Below are positions 49,971 through 59,305 of a stretch of DNA of 59,305 nt, piece after piece; positions within the stretch are counted from its first letter, which is position 1; each line of letters opens with the position of its first letter. A model generated the notes under the pieces. The model was not told where the DNA came from. It did no database searches and saw only the letters and a program-made list of their open reading frames with translations. The DNA is from Chara braunii (taxonomy: Eukaryota > Streptophyta > Charophyceae > Charales > Characeae): the NCBI GenBank assembly GCA_003427395.1, contig BFEA01000278.1:1420587-1479891 (forward strand). The letters are read 5' to 3'. The translations under genes and the position numbers were made by a program.

Positions 49971-50100
49971 ATGACGCTTCCCAAATCCCCAACCCCCCTC
50001 CCCACTGGTCACCATGCGACCGCAAATACGTGCGGCCGAGCGGACACGTCCGCGGGGTCGCGGACCTGGCCGAGGCCGTGGACTTCGCCGCGCTTGACCG
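49971..50100 (+). repeat. GC-rich dispersed repeat, copy 2
   Basis: Reads CGCTTCCCAAATCCCCAACC, CACTGGTCACCATGCGACCG, then CACGTCCGCGGGGTCGCGGAC. It is the inverted counterpart of 19204-19312. Both copies lie within 0.5 kb of a MITE copy. Confidence 0.7.
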
Positions 50101-50349
50101 CCGTCGGGGGGGATTCGTAGATTGGCAGTGGTGTCCGCTTCGGGTGGCTTGTTCGTATCTGAGGCCCGTTTGCTCCGGCTCCTTCTCTGGGCGGGGCTTT
50201 GACGATCGGTGTGGCCCGACTCTCCGGCGCGGGATCTGGTTTCCCCGCAGGTACCGGCTGGATCACTTCCTTCCCGGGTCTCACTCGACTCCCTTGCGCT
50301 TTTGGCGATGGTTGTCGGCGTCGCTTTCTGATAACCTTCGTCGGCGCCC
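50101..50349. other. GC-rich sequence without recognised gene
   Basis: Open on several frames because of GC richness. No motif seen. Confidence 0.4.
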
Positions 50350-50760
50350 TCAGGGGAGTCGGTCATGGGTAAGACAAGGCAGGCCACAATTGTTTCTCGA
50401 GTTGAGGTCAACCACTTTCTCTCCCTCCCCCACAATGTAATCTGGTATGACGACCGCGTGATACATTCTTCTTGAAGCTGCTGTCACCCGCAGCCAGACC
50501 TGGAGGTCACCTTCCTCGATGGAGATCACTTGCGTGATCGACAGCAACTCGATGTGAACAAGCTCCAAAAGTCCCGGCTGGTCCGTTCAAATCTTCTCGA
50601 ACGGATACAACGCCACCGTTCCTTGCTTCTGCTCCAGCTTGGACTTCGTTATTACTTAGTATACTAGCAACTGCTCACTGACATTATGGTCCTCGTGCTC
50701 AACGTAGAACCAATACATGCCCAGCACCACAGATTAGTATAGCGCCTGATGAAACTCCCA
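50350..50760 (-). pseudogene. Degenerate accessory-like ORF, family F-like
   Basis: One minus-strand frame runs from about 50760 to 50350 with several stops. It contains MYWFYVEHEDHNVSEQLLVY, then LLELVHIELLSITQVISIEE and GDLQVWLRVTAASRRMYHAV followed by VIPDY. The last part resembles the F block YYIMTVRFCDLGVYHAGIYLP. The likeness is limited to one block, so the family assignment is tentative. Confidence 0.3.
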
Positions 50761-50892
50761 CGCTTCTTCGTCCGCGAATGACAATGGCTCCAAGTCGACC
50801 AGTTCCACCAGGTACTCTGAGAAGTTACGCACAAGATAGGGGCTCTCTGTTAATTGGTGAGGAGGGGTGGTGTAAGAGAAGAAGGGAGTCAT

Positions 50893-51400
50893 TTAGTATG
50901 GGGGTGGGAGGAGAGCAGGCAACTGCGGAACCAAAGCCAGGGATCCGCTCGGATCCCGTCGAAGCAACGACTCGTAGGTCGAGAAGTGATGGCTTGCTCG
51001 TCCCTGCACCGACGCTACCGAACGAGCCACTTGCAACGTGTACTCCCACAAGAACTTCCTCACCGACTCCCACACTCGCTCGTCCAAGAGCGTAAAATCG
51101 CCTATGAACGTGGCAATGTTATGAGCAAATGCGTCTGCCACTCGTAGTGCGCGGAACTCGATAAACACACGTGTCGATTCCCCATCGGGTCGGTGCATCA
51201 CATCCACATACACTCCCGTATACGTCAGTCGATCGCATAAGAGTGAATACGCCGCACGATGCGGTATACTCGGCCCAGGTGCATTCACCTCCTAGACGTC
51301 GTAGCGTATCTGAAGGTCATCGTTAAACTAGTTTTGCAGCACACGCTCCGATATCGACGTTTGGAAGTTCTTAAGGGGTTCATGCTCCTGCTCGCGATGG
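50893..51400 (-). pseudogene. Degenerate accessory-like ORF, family B-like
   Basis: From an ATG near 51390 a minus-strand frame has two early stops, then YTGVYVDVMHRPDGESTRVF, FRALRVADAFAHNIATF and TLLDERVWESVRKFLWEYTL before entering charged sequence. The DVM...DG...A-x2-A spacing recalls B (YEVMVWSDG...ETVAEARSR). It is upstream, in the same direction, of the F-like fragment at 50350-50760. Weak evidence only. Confidence 0.3.
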
Positions 51401-52090
51401 CTCATCCTACCTGGCCCTATCACCTACCTGGAGCAGGTGTTGGCCAAAAGCCTCTCTCTAATCTAAGCACGGGACCATCAGCGGCGAAAGTTGTTGCATC
51501 CTCCCCAAGTATAGTAGGAAAGACGGACGACTCTAACGCAGTGTTAGAACTTACGAGAACTCCGGTGAACCTGATGCAAGAAAGCAAAAAAAACATAGGG
51601 GATATAATCCCAAGATGGAAACAGCGATGCGTTCGATGCACCCTATCATTGTCCGGACCCTTGCTTTTCCCATCAGAGGCCAGCCCATACAAGTAGCGGG
51701 GGGACTTGCTGCAGCAGCTGTCACAAGAACCGATAGATGTTAGACATGACATCAACCGGGACATGTAGCGTGGGATTATCCCAACTGAGCTCCACAGGCT
51801 CGGGTAGGGGCCTCCCCTGCGGCAACTGCACCTATAGCAAATGGTCTTGTACGAGTCGGAACGATAGTGGAAGAAACGAATGGGATGATGGCCAGCCCAT
51901 CGGCTATGGACGAGGCAGCGAAGCTCATCCCCCTTGACCAATATCTCGTATTGGGATATCCGGGTTTGGTAGGAGCTGTTCAACCGGCTGAGGATGAGCG
52001 GGAAGTCTCAGAATGGAGACCCTCGCCCCGGGAAATGGAATCGGAAGGGCCGACATTTGTCACCGGAGAGAGATGTGCTTGATATTGTTA
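51401..52090 (+). pseudogene. Gag-like remnant of element 3
   Basis: Short plus-strand frames encode PVNLMQESKKNIGDIIPRWK and, in another frame, LIPLDQYLVLGYPGLVGAVQ with an acidic end. Position directly upstream of a protease supports gag origin, but no capsid block or knuckle is intact. Low confidence in detail. Confidence 0.35.
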
Positions 52091-52199
52091 GATCCCTGGA
52101 TCACCTCATCCCTTTGTCGATTGGATACCTCTTGTCCATACCATAACAAAACAATAACAGAATGTTACAACACTGCAAGGCCATAGGAAACAATTCGCC

Positions 52200-52860
52200 C
52201 TTGCAAAACTTGCGGCCATCAAAGGAGCACTCGACAAAAAGCGGACATTGGACAAGCGAAGCACCTCGGATACCGCACGCGTTGGGATGATCTAGAACGA
52301 TGATCATTTTGCTGCGCATTAATCCCATCCCATGAAAATCTCGACAGAATGTGATATAGAGGTATGGGGGCGGCGGTGCTGGCGATATCACTTGAATTAG
52401 TCGAGCGAGTTGGAAAAAAGAAAAATGTGATCTTGGTCCCTGAAGGAAACAATCTCATTTCCGCAGACGAGGTAAACATTACGGTCGTTGACGAATGTCG
52501 AATGTCGCTTTTCGGATAGGAAGATTGCGTATTCTTGGAAAGGTGCATGTGCTGAATGTGACATCATATGATGTACTCATCAGCCTACCCGCCCTCAACG
52601 CACTACATGCGAATTTAGATCTTGAACGCCGAATGGTGGTTCTTAAGAACAAAGGAGGGAAGTCGTATAGCGTTCATATGCGTCTTCCCCTGCGAACGAT
52701 TCCCAGCAAACCCTGCAATATTCCTACGGGGTTGGCAGAACGAATCCGAATGATCCTACCAGATGAAGGAACCGACGAATCCGACCAGACCAATGAGAAA
52801 GAAAATGAGTTGTCCGCCACGCCCTCTACTAATTCAAGTGAGTTATCCGCCTCGCTCTGA
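52200..52860 (+). pseudogene. Protease region of element 3
   Basis: A frame near 52380-52500 gives ISLELVERVGKKKNVILVPE and GNNLISADEV, then after a shift 52495-52860 gives a 121-codon frame with GKVHVLNVTSYDVLISLPAL and LNALHANLDLERRMVVLKN. FIS-x-ELVE after D-S-G and YD-x-(I/L)(L)G/S-x-x-WL are the gypsy protease blocks; here the second reads YDVLISLPAL. The catalytic DSG itself is not visible as an intact motif. A Ser/Glu-rich linker ends the frame. Confidence 0.6.
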
Positions 52861-53289
52861 ACTAATTCAGACAGCGAGGGAAACTCTGATGAGGACAAAG
52901 CAGTGCATGAATTAAAGAACAGAGCCTGGTGATACTCGATTCATCAGAAAACAGTTAAGACCTTCTGAACATCGGAAAATTGGCGCTAACCCAAACAGGG
53001 CTCAACACCCGCGTACGCTATTTCTAGGGTAGCCACTGGTGCAACTCTCCAGGGTGACAAATTTTTTGGAATCCCTTCGAACCTTGTATAAGGCGGCTAA
53101 CCCACTGTTACCTCGCTATTTGGACAAGATATATTTTTGCGATATCACGGGGCTGCCATCTTTATCGCTCCTCACAGCAGGAAAGGAAGTATCGAGACTA
53201 TAATTGTTGAGAAATTAATTAAGTCCCTAAGGACAGGGAAAATGGGATCACCCCCGAGGAACATGTGGCAATCACCTAGGCCGACGCCC

Positions 53290-54676
53290 GGATGATTGCC
53301 ACTGTGTTCTCCTGGCGATTAGATCACTCGTTCATCTCGTCTCCCCAGATTCGGATTCCTAAACGAACTCAGATGAAGCAGTTAGAAGTCAAAATCAATG
53401 GACAACCCTACGATTTGCACATACCTGAGTACGAGCCAAGCGACATTCACCACGTGATCGTAAACATCTTGAGATAATATCACGAAGCGATTAGCGTCAA
53501 GGATCGCATATTGGTCTGTCTTGAGTGATCCAACATGAAATTCAGACTAAAAAACATCCACTCATTCACTGCAAACCATACTGATACGCTCTCACCGAAA
53601 GAAAAACGGCATTGGAAAGAATCCGGAAGTTTGAAGAGAATGGCTGGATTGAACCCGCTACAGGTCCTTGGTCTTTTCCAGTGGTTTTTTTTTTTTTTTT
53701 TGGAAAACTCAAGGCCCCCTCTCCCTTGTTTCCCCCCCCCCTCCCCCCACCCCCTCTGGCCTCTATGCTTGTCGGTGATAAGCAACCGGACTGCTGCCCC
53801 CCAGAATAGATGAGGCCTTTTCCAGTAGTTTTAGTGCCTAAGAAAAACAACTTAATACATATTTGCATTGATTATCGAAAACTGAATGACATCACGATTA
53901 AAAATGTGTATCCCTTACCCCGGATTGATTATCTGCTGGATGCGATTGGATGTGCCAGTTATTTTAGTAAATTTGATATTCGGCATAGTTTTCACCACAT
54001 TCTGCTTAAAGAGGAAGAAAGACCGAAAAAGGCATTCGCTCTGTTTGAAGGGACGTGGCAGTGGATCCGTTGTCCTATGGGGATATGTAAAGCGCCTGCG
54101 ACTTTCCAAAGAGCGATGAACGTCACCTTCCGGAATCTCGTCAACAAGACGCAGCTGCCGCAAGGCATGATCAACTTTTGTGTTATCGTGTATATGGACG
54201 ATATTTAGGTCTACTCTGACTCATTTCACGGACACGCTCAGCACAATGAGTGGATGCTAGGGGCACTAAGGGACGCGGGTTTCAAGATCGCCCTCGAAAA
54301 GAACGAGTTTTTCCTCTTGAAAATCTTGTTTTCGGGTTACATCATGACACGTGGACGACTGAGGCCGGATCCCTGGAAAATCGAGGGAGCCCAAGAAGCG
54401 CCCACGCCGACGTTATTAACAAACGTCCGGGCTTTGTTGGGACTGGCCTCGTACTACCGATGGTTCATCTGGTACTTCGCAGCAATCGCACGACCCCTGA
54501 CGAATCTCCTGCGGAAGGACCAACCCCTGCATCGGGATGCGGGCTGCGAGCAGGCCTTTTCTACACTAAAGAATGCCCTGGCCTTGACACCTATTCTAAT
54601 CCGGTCGGACCCAGAAAGATCGTTTGTGCTCATCAGTAATTGGCAACCGGAGACCATCTCCGCTATTTTGGCGTAG
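53290..54676 (+). pseudogene. Reverse transcriptase and start of RNase H, element 3
   Basis: Upstream frames include RIRKFEENGWIEPATGPWSF, interrupted at 53686 by a retroposon; RT resumes FPVVLVPKKNNLIHICIDYR, YPLPRIDYLLDAIG, YFSKFDIRHSFHHILL, APATFQRAM, VIVYMDDI then TAG near 54206. It continues with FKIALEKNEFFLLKILFSGY, LLGLASYYRWFIWYFA and the RNase H start CEQAFSTLKNALALTPILI. YMDD is intact. Lesions: the retroposon, the TAG after the catalytic motif, and truncation. Confidence 0.88.
53687..53816 (-). mobile_element. Short poly(A) retroposon (SINE-like), 130 bp
   Basis: The insert splits the RT sequence at FPVV and is flanked by CTTTTCCAGTGGTT (53673-53686) and CTTTTCCAGTAGTT (53817-53830), a 14-bp target duplication with one mismatch. 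On the minus strand it ends in about 16 A, preceded by a G-rich body. A poly(A) tail and a duplication of this size indicate LINE-type target-primed insertion. I cannot see clear tRNA A/B boxes, so its parent RNA is unknown. Confidence 0.75.
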
Positions 54677-54719
54677 AAGGGACAAGACGGAAAGGAACAC
54701 GTCCGCATAGGCAGCATTC

Positions 54720-55068
54720 AGGTAGGTAACTCGCCTCCCATTCCGCGAACTTGAATTTCTTGAAGACCTGCCCCGGCTTACAGAGCTTGGCCCCGATCGC
54801 GTCACCATACTGCCAACCGATCACTACGTGGTACAACCAGCTCGCCGATCTGTTCCCCACGACAGTCTTAAGACCATTGAGCACCAATCTCTTGAAGAGG
54901 ATCGCCTCCATGAGCCTGCTCGTGTAACCTACGTGAACGTATTCTTTCGCCTGTGGTCTGCTTCTTTTCCATGCAACGCTGCCAGACGGAAGAGTGACCA
55001 TGCAGCCCCCTTCACTTGGATCAAACTGCTCGTCCTGCGCATCGCACGATACTAAAGTGTGAGGAAAC
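54720..55068 (-). CDS. Possible exon, unknown protein
   Basis: A minus-strand open frame of about 115 codons lacking ATG. It is preceded by pyrimidine-rich acceptor-like sequence (TTTCCTCACACTTTAG, or GATGCGCAG before GAC). It encodes GGCMVTLPSGSVAWKRSRPQ, LMEAILFKRLVLNGLKTVVG and SWLYHVVIGWQYGDAIGAKL, with natural-looking composition. It could be a further exon of the gene upstream on the same strand. No family recognised, and its 5' splice site is unclear. Confidence 0.4.
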
Positions 55069-55233
55069 AACGATAAGATGGTGAGTGAAGTAACGGGGAT
55101 TAATCAAAAATCAAATTGGATAAAAAAATTACGACCTGAAATCCTTTAAACAAAAAATTAAAACCCGCGCGCGACCTTCAGGTGCCCTACGGGTCATTCT
55201 GCTCGGATAAATGCCGAACGCCTGTATCCTTCA

Positions 55234-57301
55234 TCAAGGAGATTCGATGACGCCTTTTCTACGCTTACTGCTCCCGGTTGCTTTTTTGGCTGATTTGAGT
55301 GAGTCGGCGGTAGAGATGGTTGAGCTGCCTTGAGAGGGGATCTGCGCGGGCCCAGCTCCACCCCATGCGTTGTTATGGCTGGCCTTACTGTGTTGCTCGA
55401 ATTGTGTCGTACTTCGCTCTCTCGCCTTGTTCTGCGCGACCTCTCTGTTTGGCACAGCAGGCGGGGGATCGCGAGGAGCAATCCTACCCTGTCGCGCGTG
55501 TGGTTGGGGGTCGTGCGGTGGGTCCATGGCTTGCGCCACATTCCCTCTCGGGTAAGGTTCAAAGGGGAGAACCCTTTGCCTTTGCGAGATGACCAGAGGG
55601 ACGTTGTTCCTCTGCCTCTTGTTCTGGTTGGCGAGGGGGTTAGGGGAGACTCTCGTTCGTCCTCTGGGATTCCGGGTGATTCGTGTGGGCAGGAGCACCC
55701 TGCCAACCAAGAGCGGGGTGTTATACTTCCACTTGGACTTGTCCACGGCAGATTCCGACGTGAGTGTTGAATCCTTTTCGAGTGCATGAATGACATCTGT
55801 CATGGCCCCCCGGATAAACATGAACGTGACGCATGCTTTCACCGCTGGTTTCCAAGATACCCGTAAGAAATGCATGAACATCGAGATTCTTACCTTTACA
55901 GACGCCACGTTGGGGAAGAGGATGTCTGGGTGGGCGAGAAGGTACCATATGGCATGGTCCATCTAGATTGGTCCATTACCGCAGTCCTTTCTCTTCGTGG
56001 CACACTGGCATCTGAGGTAGGGATGCCCAACGTTCCAACACTTCCTCAGGCTTTTGAGATCTACCTCGGGGGCTGTCCTGATATTTTTTTGCCACATGAC
56101 AGGGTTAGTCTGTTCGCACTTCGTGTGATCTAGTGCCGATAAAATAGGGAATTGCAGCAGTGTCGGTTTGAAGAAGGGTTTTTCCGGTGGGCAGTACGGT
56201 AATTCCACGGTCATGGCATTCGCCTTGCAGTTCGCTACTTCCTCCTTCGTGAGGCCTGCGAGGAAGACGAGTGCGTTGAGCGAAAACGGAGCAAGGTAGT
56301 TGAATGTATCCAATTTCCAGAGCTGGTGCTTGAAGCCTAGCCCTGTATGCTCAACCCAGTGTAGCGATGGCAATGGCGCAAAGGCAGTGAACTGCGTGCC
56401 ATGGGCGGGGGCAGCGTTAGGAGGGGTGCTGCTAGCGCTTGCTGTGATTTCGGCGATGGCGCCGATCATGGCGGCTCTCATTTCTTCCATTTCGTCAATT
56501 TCCATGGCAAGAGCACCGTTGACAGCGCACTCAGCCTGCGGTTTCTCGACAGCCTGTCCTTGTAGGTGCGAGTGGTCTAATCCCCAGATCTTCATAAATA
56601 AACGTTCTACATTAGCCGTTCTGGCGGGAAACTCTACACATTCCCTACCGTACTCTATCTTCCTTACCTCCAGATCCCTAGCTAATGCTAACAGTTTGGC
56701 ATTAAAGGCGTCCCTCCCTTCGTCCCACGATGCGGCGAGATTGGCGAGATCGCTAAAGCCTAACATGCTGAAAAAATTCGGATAGTGCTCGGTTCCCATC
56801 AAAGTTTTTATTGCATCCAGGATCTCGGACTTCATGGTGGCAAGGAGTGCCTGCGCCGGCTTGCTGGGCCATGCACGATCCGCGAGCCATGCATGCTTGC
56901 TCGTGATCTCTTCCCACCATCCTCGAGGGAAGTATTCCACCGGTAGGACCTGCACGGCACAAAACACACAAAGCATATAGTACTCGCGAGGGAAGGGGAG
57001 TTTAGATCGCAGGATGCGTAAACTTGCTTACCTCAATTCGATCTTGTATCACACCAACCGAACTCCCCCCCACTTCGTATCTGACTTGATCATCCATCCT
57101 CGTACACGGAGCTTCAGGCAATACCTCATGCCATCCCAACCTGGATAAATCACAGGGCTGCGGTTGGTGGGACACCCCACCAACAACGCTGACGGGGGGA
57201 TCCCCCCACGTAAAGGTGTGTTTTAAGCACGCCAAATGCAAATCAACAAGTGGAGAAACGATATGGAAACCGCATCGTGAATAAGCTCCGAAATATTGCA
57301 T
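55234..57301 (-). pseudogene. Spliced gene of unknown function, one internal stop
   Basis: Exon 1 (57301-57032) starts with ATG and encodes 90 residues ending VGVIQDRIE. A donor GAG|GTAAGC and an acceptor GTGCCGTGCAG|GTC define an 82-base intron (57031-56950) in phase 0 on both sides. Exon 2 continues VLPVEYFPRGWWEEITSKHA to about 55234, with a single in-frame TAG near 55965. It encodes a helical region (TMKSEILDAIKTLMG, DAFNAKLLALARDLEV), AFAPLPSLHWVEHTGLGF, a CxxxGHxxxxC remnant (KCWNVGHPYLRCQC) and a basic Pro/Arg/Gln-rich tail. About 660 codons in all. The CCHC-like remnant hints at a Gag-like or nucleic-acid-binding role; family not recognised. Confidence 0.6.
56950..57031 (-). other. 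Spliceosomal intron (82 bp)
   Basis: GTAAGC at the 5' end, a T/G-rich tract TTTGTGTGTTTTGTGCC before CAG at the 3' end, and a possible branch region GATCTAAAC. Both flanking frames are in the same phase (0), which is the strongest support. Confidence 0.65.
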
Positions 57302-58860
57302 CGGCACAACCCCGTTCGCTTATCAGGCGGACACGGGACTCTTTACCAAGCCACGACTCCTTCTCCAAAAGCATCATCGAAATACATATGGGGGGGGGTT
57401 CTTTCAGATTACGGTGTGGAGATAGGCGCAAAAGCTTCTCTGTTCATGAGTCTCGTAACTTAATAATCAGTCACTATAGGGTGTTAAGATCAAATCCGAG
57501 TTTTAATTATGACCAAGTGTATCCTTGATTACATAATCTCTGATAGGTTTACAATAGCTAGCCTATCGACGTATACGAGCACTGTTCGCAACAACAAATC
57601 ACCGGAAACAACCGGTGGACATGCTTCTGCAGCTAGGATCCGTATACGCCTTAGGCCCGCAAGCCGTCGAAATGTGTCCTACCAATTAAGCGAGACACAC
57701 CCAAATAACTGCAGAAAGCAACTTGAGCATTTGAGAATCATGCAAACGTGACGACTTTGAGATAAGAACCAACACCATCCGAGAGCGAGGCATGGTGTGC
57801 AATACGTGAGAGGAACAATTTCTTACGTGGAAAAAGGTTGTGCGTGAATGCAAATAAGGGTTGCAACCTTACCAAGGGGAAACAAACAGATGCAAAGTCA
57901 TCAAGAGCATTTGGCCTATAATAACAAATTTTCTTTATCGTGATCACGTGCCTGAGCAGTCACCATAAGAACTTGAAAGAAGGAAAAGGAAAAAGGAGAC
58001 AATATGCCACAATCGACGAATAGCGAGGAAAAACTGAAAAGGAAAACGAAAAAACGAGAAAGGAAAAAGACAGAAAAAGGCAGAAAACAGCGAAGGTTCG
58101 AGAGATTTATTCAAGAGAAGGATAACTCATTATGTATGCGGGAAAAGAGGATCAGATGGAGTGTACAAACCACACACGAAAAAAAAAGAAAAAAACATGA
58201 TTCGTAATCAATACAAACGATATAAATTCGAATTCATGAACAAAAAAGCTTCCTTATTACGCTAGTCGAACTGAAGTGCCACCGAGTCACATCCACGATA
58301 CATACAACACGCAGCAGAGCATAAGATGCTGAAAAAAATAGTACGAAGAACTAGGCTGCATTCCCAGAGGCAGTTCCTCATAATCTGGGACTCTAGCCTC
58401 GGCAGCCCAAGCAGGGAGGGTAGTGGCGATCCCTGAAGCGCTTTTCTGCCGCTAGCCATCATCGCACGGCTTTAGCAGAGGGAGAACACCTGCTTTTCTC
58501 ATAGACGCTTGGGAAGAGGCAGCGGGGGAATTGAGGAGATAGTGTGGAGATGGTGCAGGAAGGCGAGAAAGGCGAGAAATGCGAGCAACGGTACAAAAGC
58601 AAGAAGTACGTAAGCAGAGACTTCAATGGCAATCCCTGCCCTATCCACAACTTCCTCCTTTTCTAGCGCAATGCTGCCAAACGCAAGCGCTTTGCAGAGA
58701 ACCCAGCGGAGCGCGTTCCACGGGATGAAGAGAAAGGCAATCATACTTTTGGCGCGCAGTCAAGCAGAGCATGCCCAGCGATGCTTGGCAGGAAAAAGAA
58801 GCAGGAAGAGACTGCGAGAATGACCCGCGATGGATCGAGCGCGGCACAGGAAAGCAAGGC
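57302..58860. other. No gene recognised
   Basis: Contains an A-rich stretch (57960-58230) whose plus frame is nearly all Lys/Arg/Glu. A minus frame at 58499-58744 has one hydrophobic run (SAYVLLAFVPLLAFLAFLAF) created by a CGAGAAAGG/CGAGAAATG micro-repeat. Neither is supportable as a gene. Confidence 0.4.
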
Positions 58861-58867
58861 CAAAGTC

Positions 58868-59047
58868 TTATACCGCATCCTCAGCGTTACCGATTAGCTG
58901 GTCCACCATAGCTGGATCGACCTCGTAATCCATGGCCTCCGATGCGTCAACTCCGTAGACACGTCGATGCAGCCACTCAACCCGAGCACTTCTCACACTG
59001 GATTCCCAAGAGCCAATTAGCCTAGGCGTCCTTCCCCTCCAAGCTAA
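58868..59047 (-). CDS. Possible terminal exon, unknown
   Basis: A minus frame of about 59 codons ends at TAA 58868. It encodes WESSVRSARVEWLHRRVYGV, then DASEAMDYEVDPAMVDQLIG and NAEDAV. Composition looks protein-like and it lacks an upstream ATG, so a last exon is conceivable. No support beyond that. Confidence 0.25.
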   Translation of the reverse strand, partial: LAWRGRTPRLIGSWESSVRSARVEWLHRRVYGVDASEAMDYEVDPAMVDQLIGNAEDAV

Positions 59048-59305
59048 TCAGGACTCGTAGGTTGAACTCTTGATGGGAAAAAAAAGTCGTAGCGCTACTC
59101 CTAAAATACCGCTTAAGAGTTCGTCATAATCGGAGTTCGGTCGTGTCGCAGTTCGTAAATTGGCGCCAACCGTCCAGCCTACGAGCGCCGGAAAGGACCC
59201 CGCCTTTCGAAAAGACTGTCCGGCGGGGAGTGATGCAGTATCGCGGCCACGTGCGCGAAACGACGAGAGCCTGAAAAAACAGAAAAGAAAAAAAAAAAAA
59301 AAAAA

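Larger units (their letters stand above)
51401..54710 (+). mobile_element. Element 3: truncated Ty3/gypsy retrotransposon, different lineage
   Basis: Plus strand order is a gag-like fragment (51470-52080), protease region (52200-52860), and RT to the start of RNase H (53290-54676). RT sequence differs clearly from element 1, with a standard YMDD. Similarity ends abruptly near 54705 after GQDGKEHV, where the minus-strand gene region begins. No integrase or LTR is seen. It carries a small retroposon. Confidence 0.75.

Noticed and set aside
49712-50440. 242-codon plus-strand ORF
   Set aside because: Runs through MITE end, CAAT tract, poly-T tracts and the GC-rich repeat; no biological unit.
54250-54639. 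129-codon plus ORF overlapping RT of element 3
   Set aside because: Shadow frame; the real RT thumb and RNase H start are in the frame beginning at 54254.
58004-58207. 67-codon Lys/Arg-rich ORF with ATG
   Set aside because: Product of an A-rich tract; no domain or conserved context, though a small basic protein cannot be strictly excluded.

Overview
This window looks like a repeat-dense intergenic stretch of a large eukaryotic genome, most likely a streptophyte alga or land plant. The evidence is two retrotransposon primer-binding sites matching the 3' end of tRNA-Asp (common in plant Ty3/gypsy elements), palindromic AAACCCTAA-type teloboxes, a small GT-AG spliceosomal intron, several classes of plant-like transposable element, and a scaffold gap of 665 N. 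A charophyte such as Chara is my guess, but the sequence does not prove it. I see no prokaryotic operon, rRNA, tRNA or CRISPR array.

Layout. (1) About 0.5-11.7 kb, minus strand: a decayed Ty3/gypsy retrotransposon (element 1) reading, in its own direction, tRNA-Asp PBS, leader, a train of small accessory ORFs, gag, protease, RT, RNase H and integrase. (2) 11.7-19.7 kb: its probable 5' LTR, made largely of degenerate minisatellites, then non-coding duplicated sequence. (3) 19.7-21.35 kb: a 528-bp MITE and a GC-rich hAT-like element with 8-bp target duplications and an assembly gap. (4) 21.35-29.7 kb: mostly non-coding, with a gag scrap and several quasi-repeats. (5) 29.7-40.7 kb, plus strand: element 2, with the same type of PBS, a 2-kb leader with repeated hairpins, a longer accessory train, a gag split by a second copy of the MITE, then integrase joined directly to gag with protease, RT and RNase H missing. 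(6) 40.7-48.2 kb: LTR-like sequence with its own repeated motif, a TATA-driven antisense ORF, and two stand-alone ORFs related to the accessory proteins. (7) 48.9-50.1 kb: composite CAAT/GT repeats with a third MITE copy. (8) 51.4-54.7 kb: a different gypsy element carrying a short poly(A) retroposon inside its RT. (9) 54.7-57.3 kb, minus strand: a spliced gene of unknown function, interrupted by one stop. The last 2 kb is unassigned.

Main observation. Elements 1 and 2 share an undescribed-looking set of protein families placed between PBS and gag. I call them A (motif [LW]R-x-[VT]-LP-x-FV-x5-[FWY]-G, PGR-x-T), B (starts MPG-x-V, ends DET-x-x-EARS), C (coiled coil), D (KY-x-[IL]) and F (FPY ... 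LPKP). The block B-C-D has the same order in both elements. Family A is amplified in element 2 and family F in element 1. The ORFs abut or overlap by a few bases, which would make the genomic RNA polycistronic. Their function is unknown. Gene edges are reading-frame limits; several ORFs lack an ATG or carry stops, and I mark these as pseudogenes.
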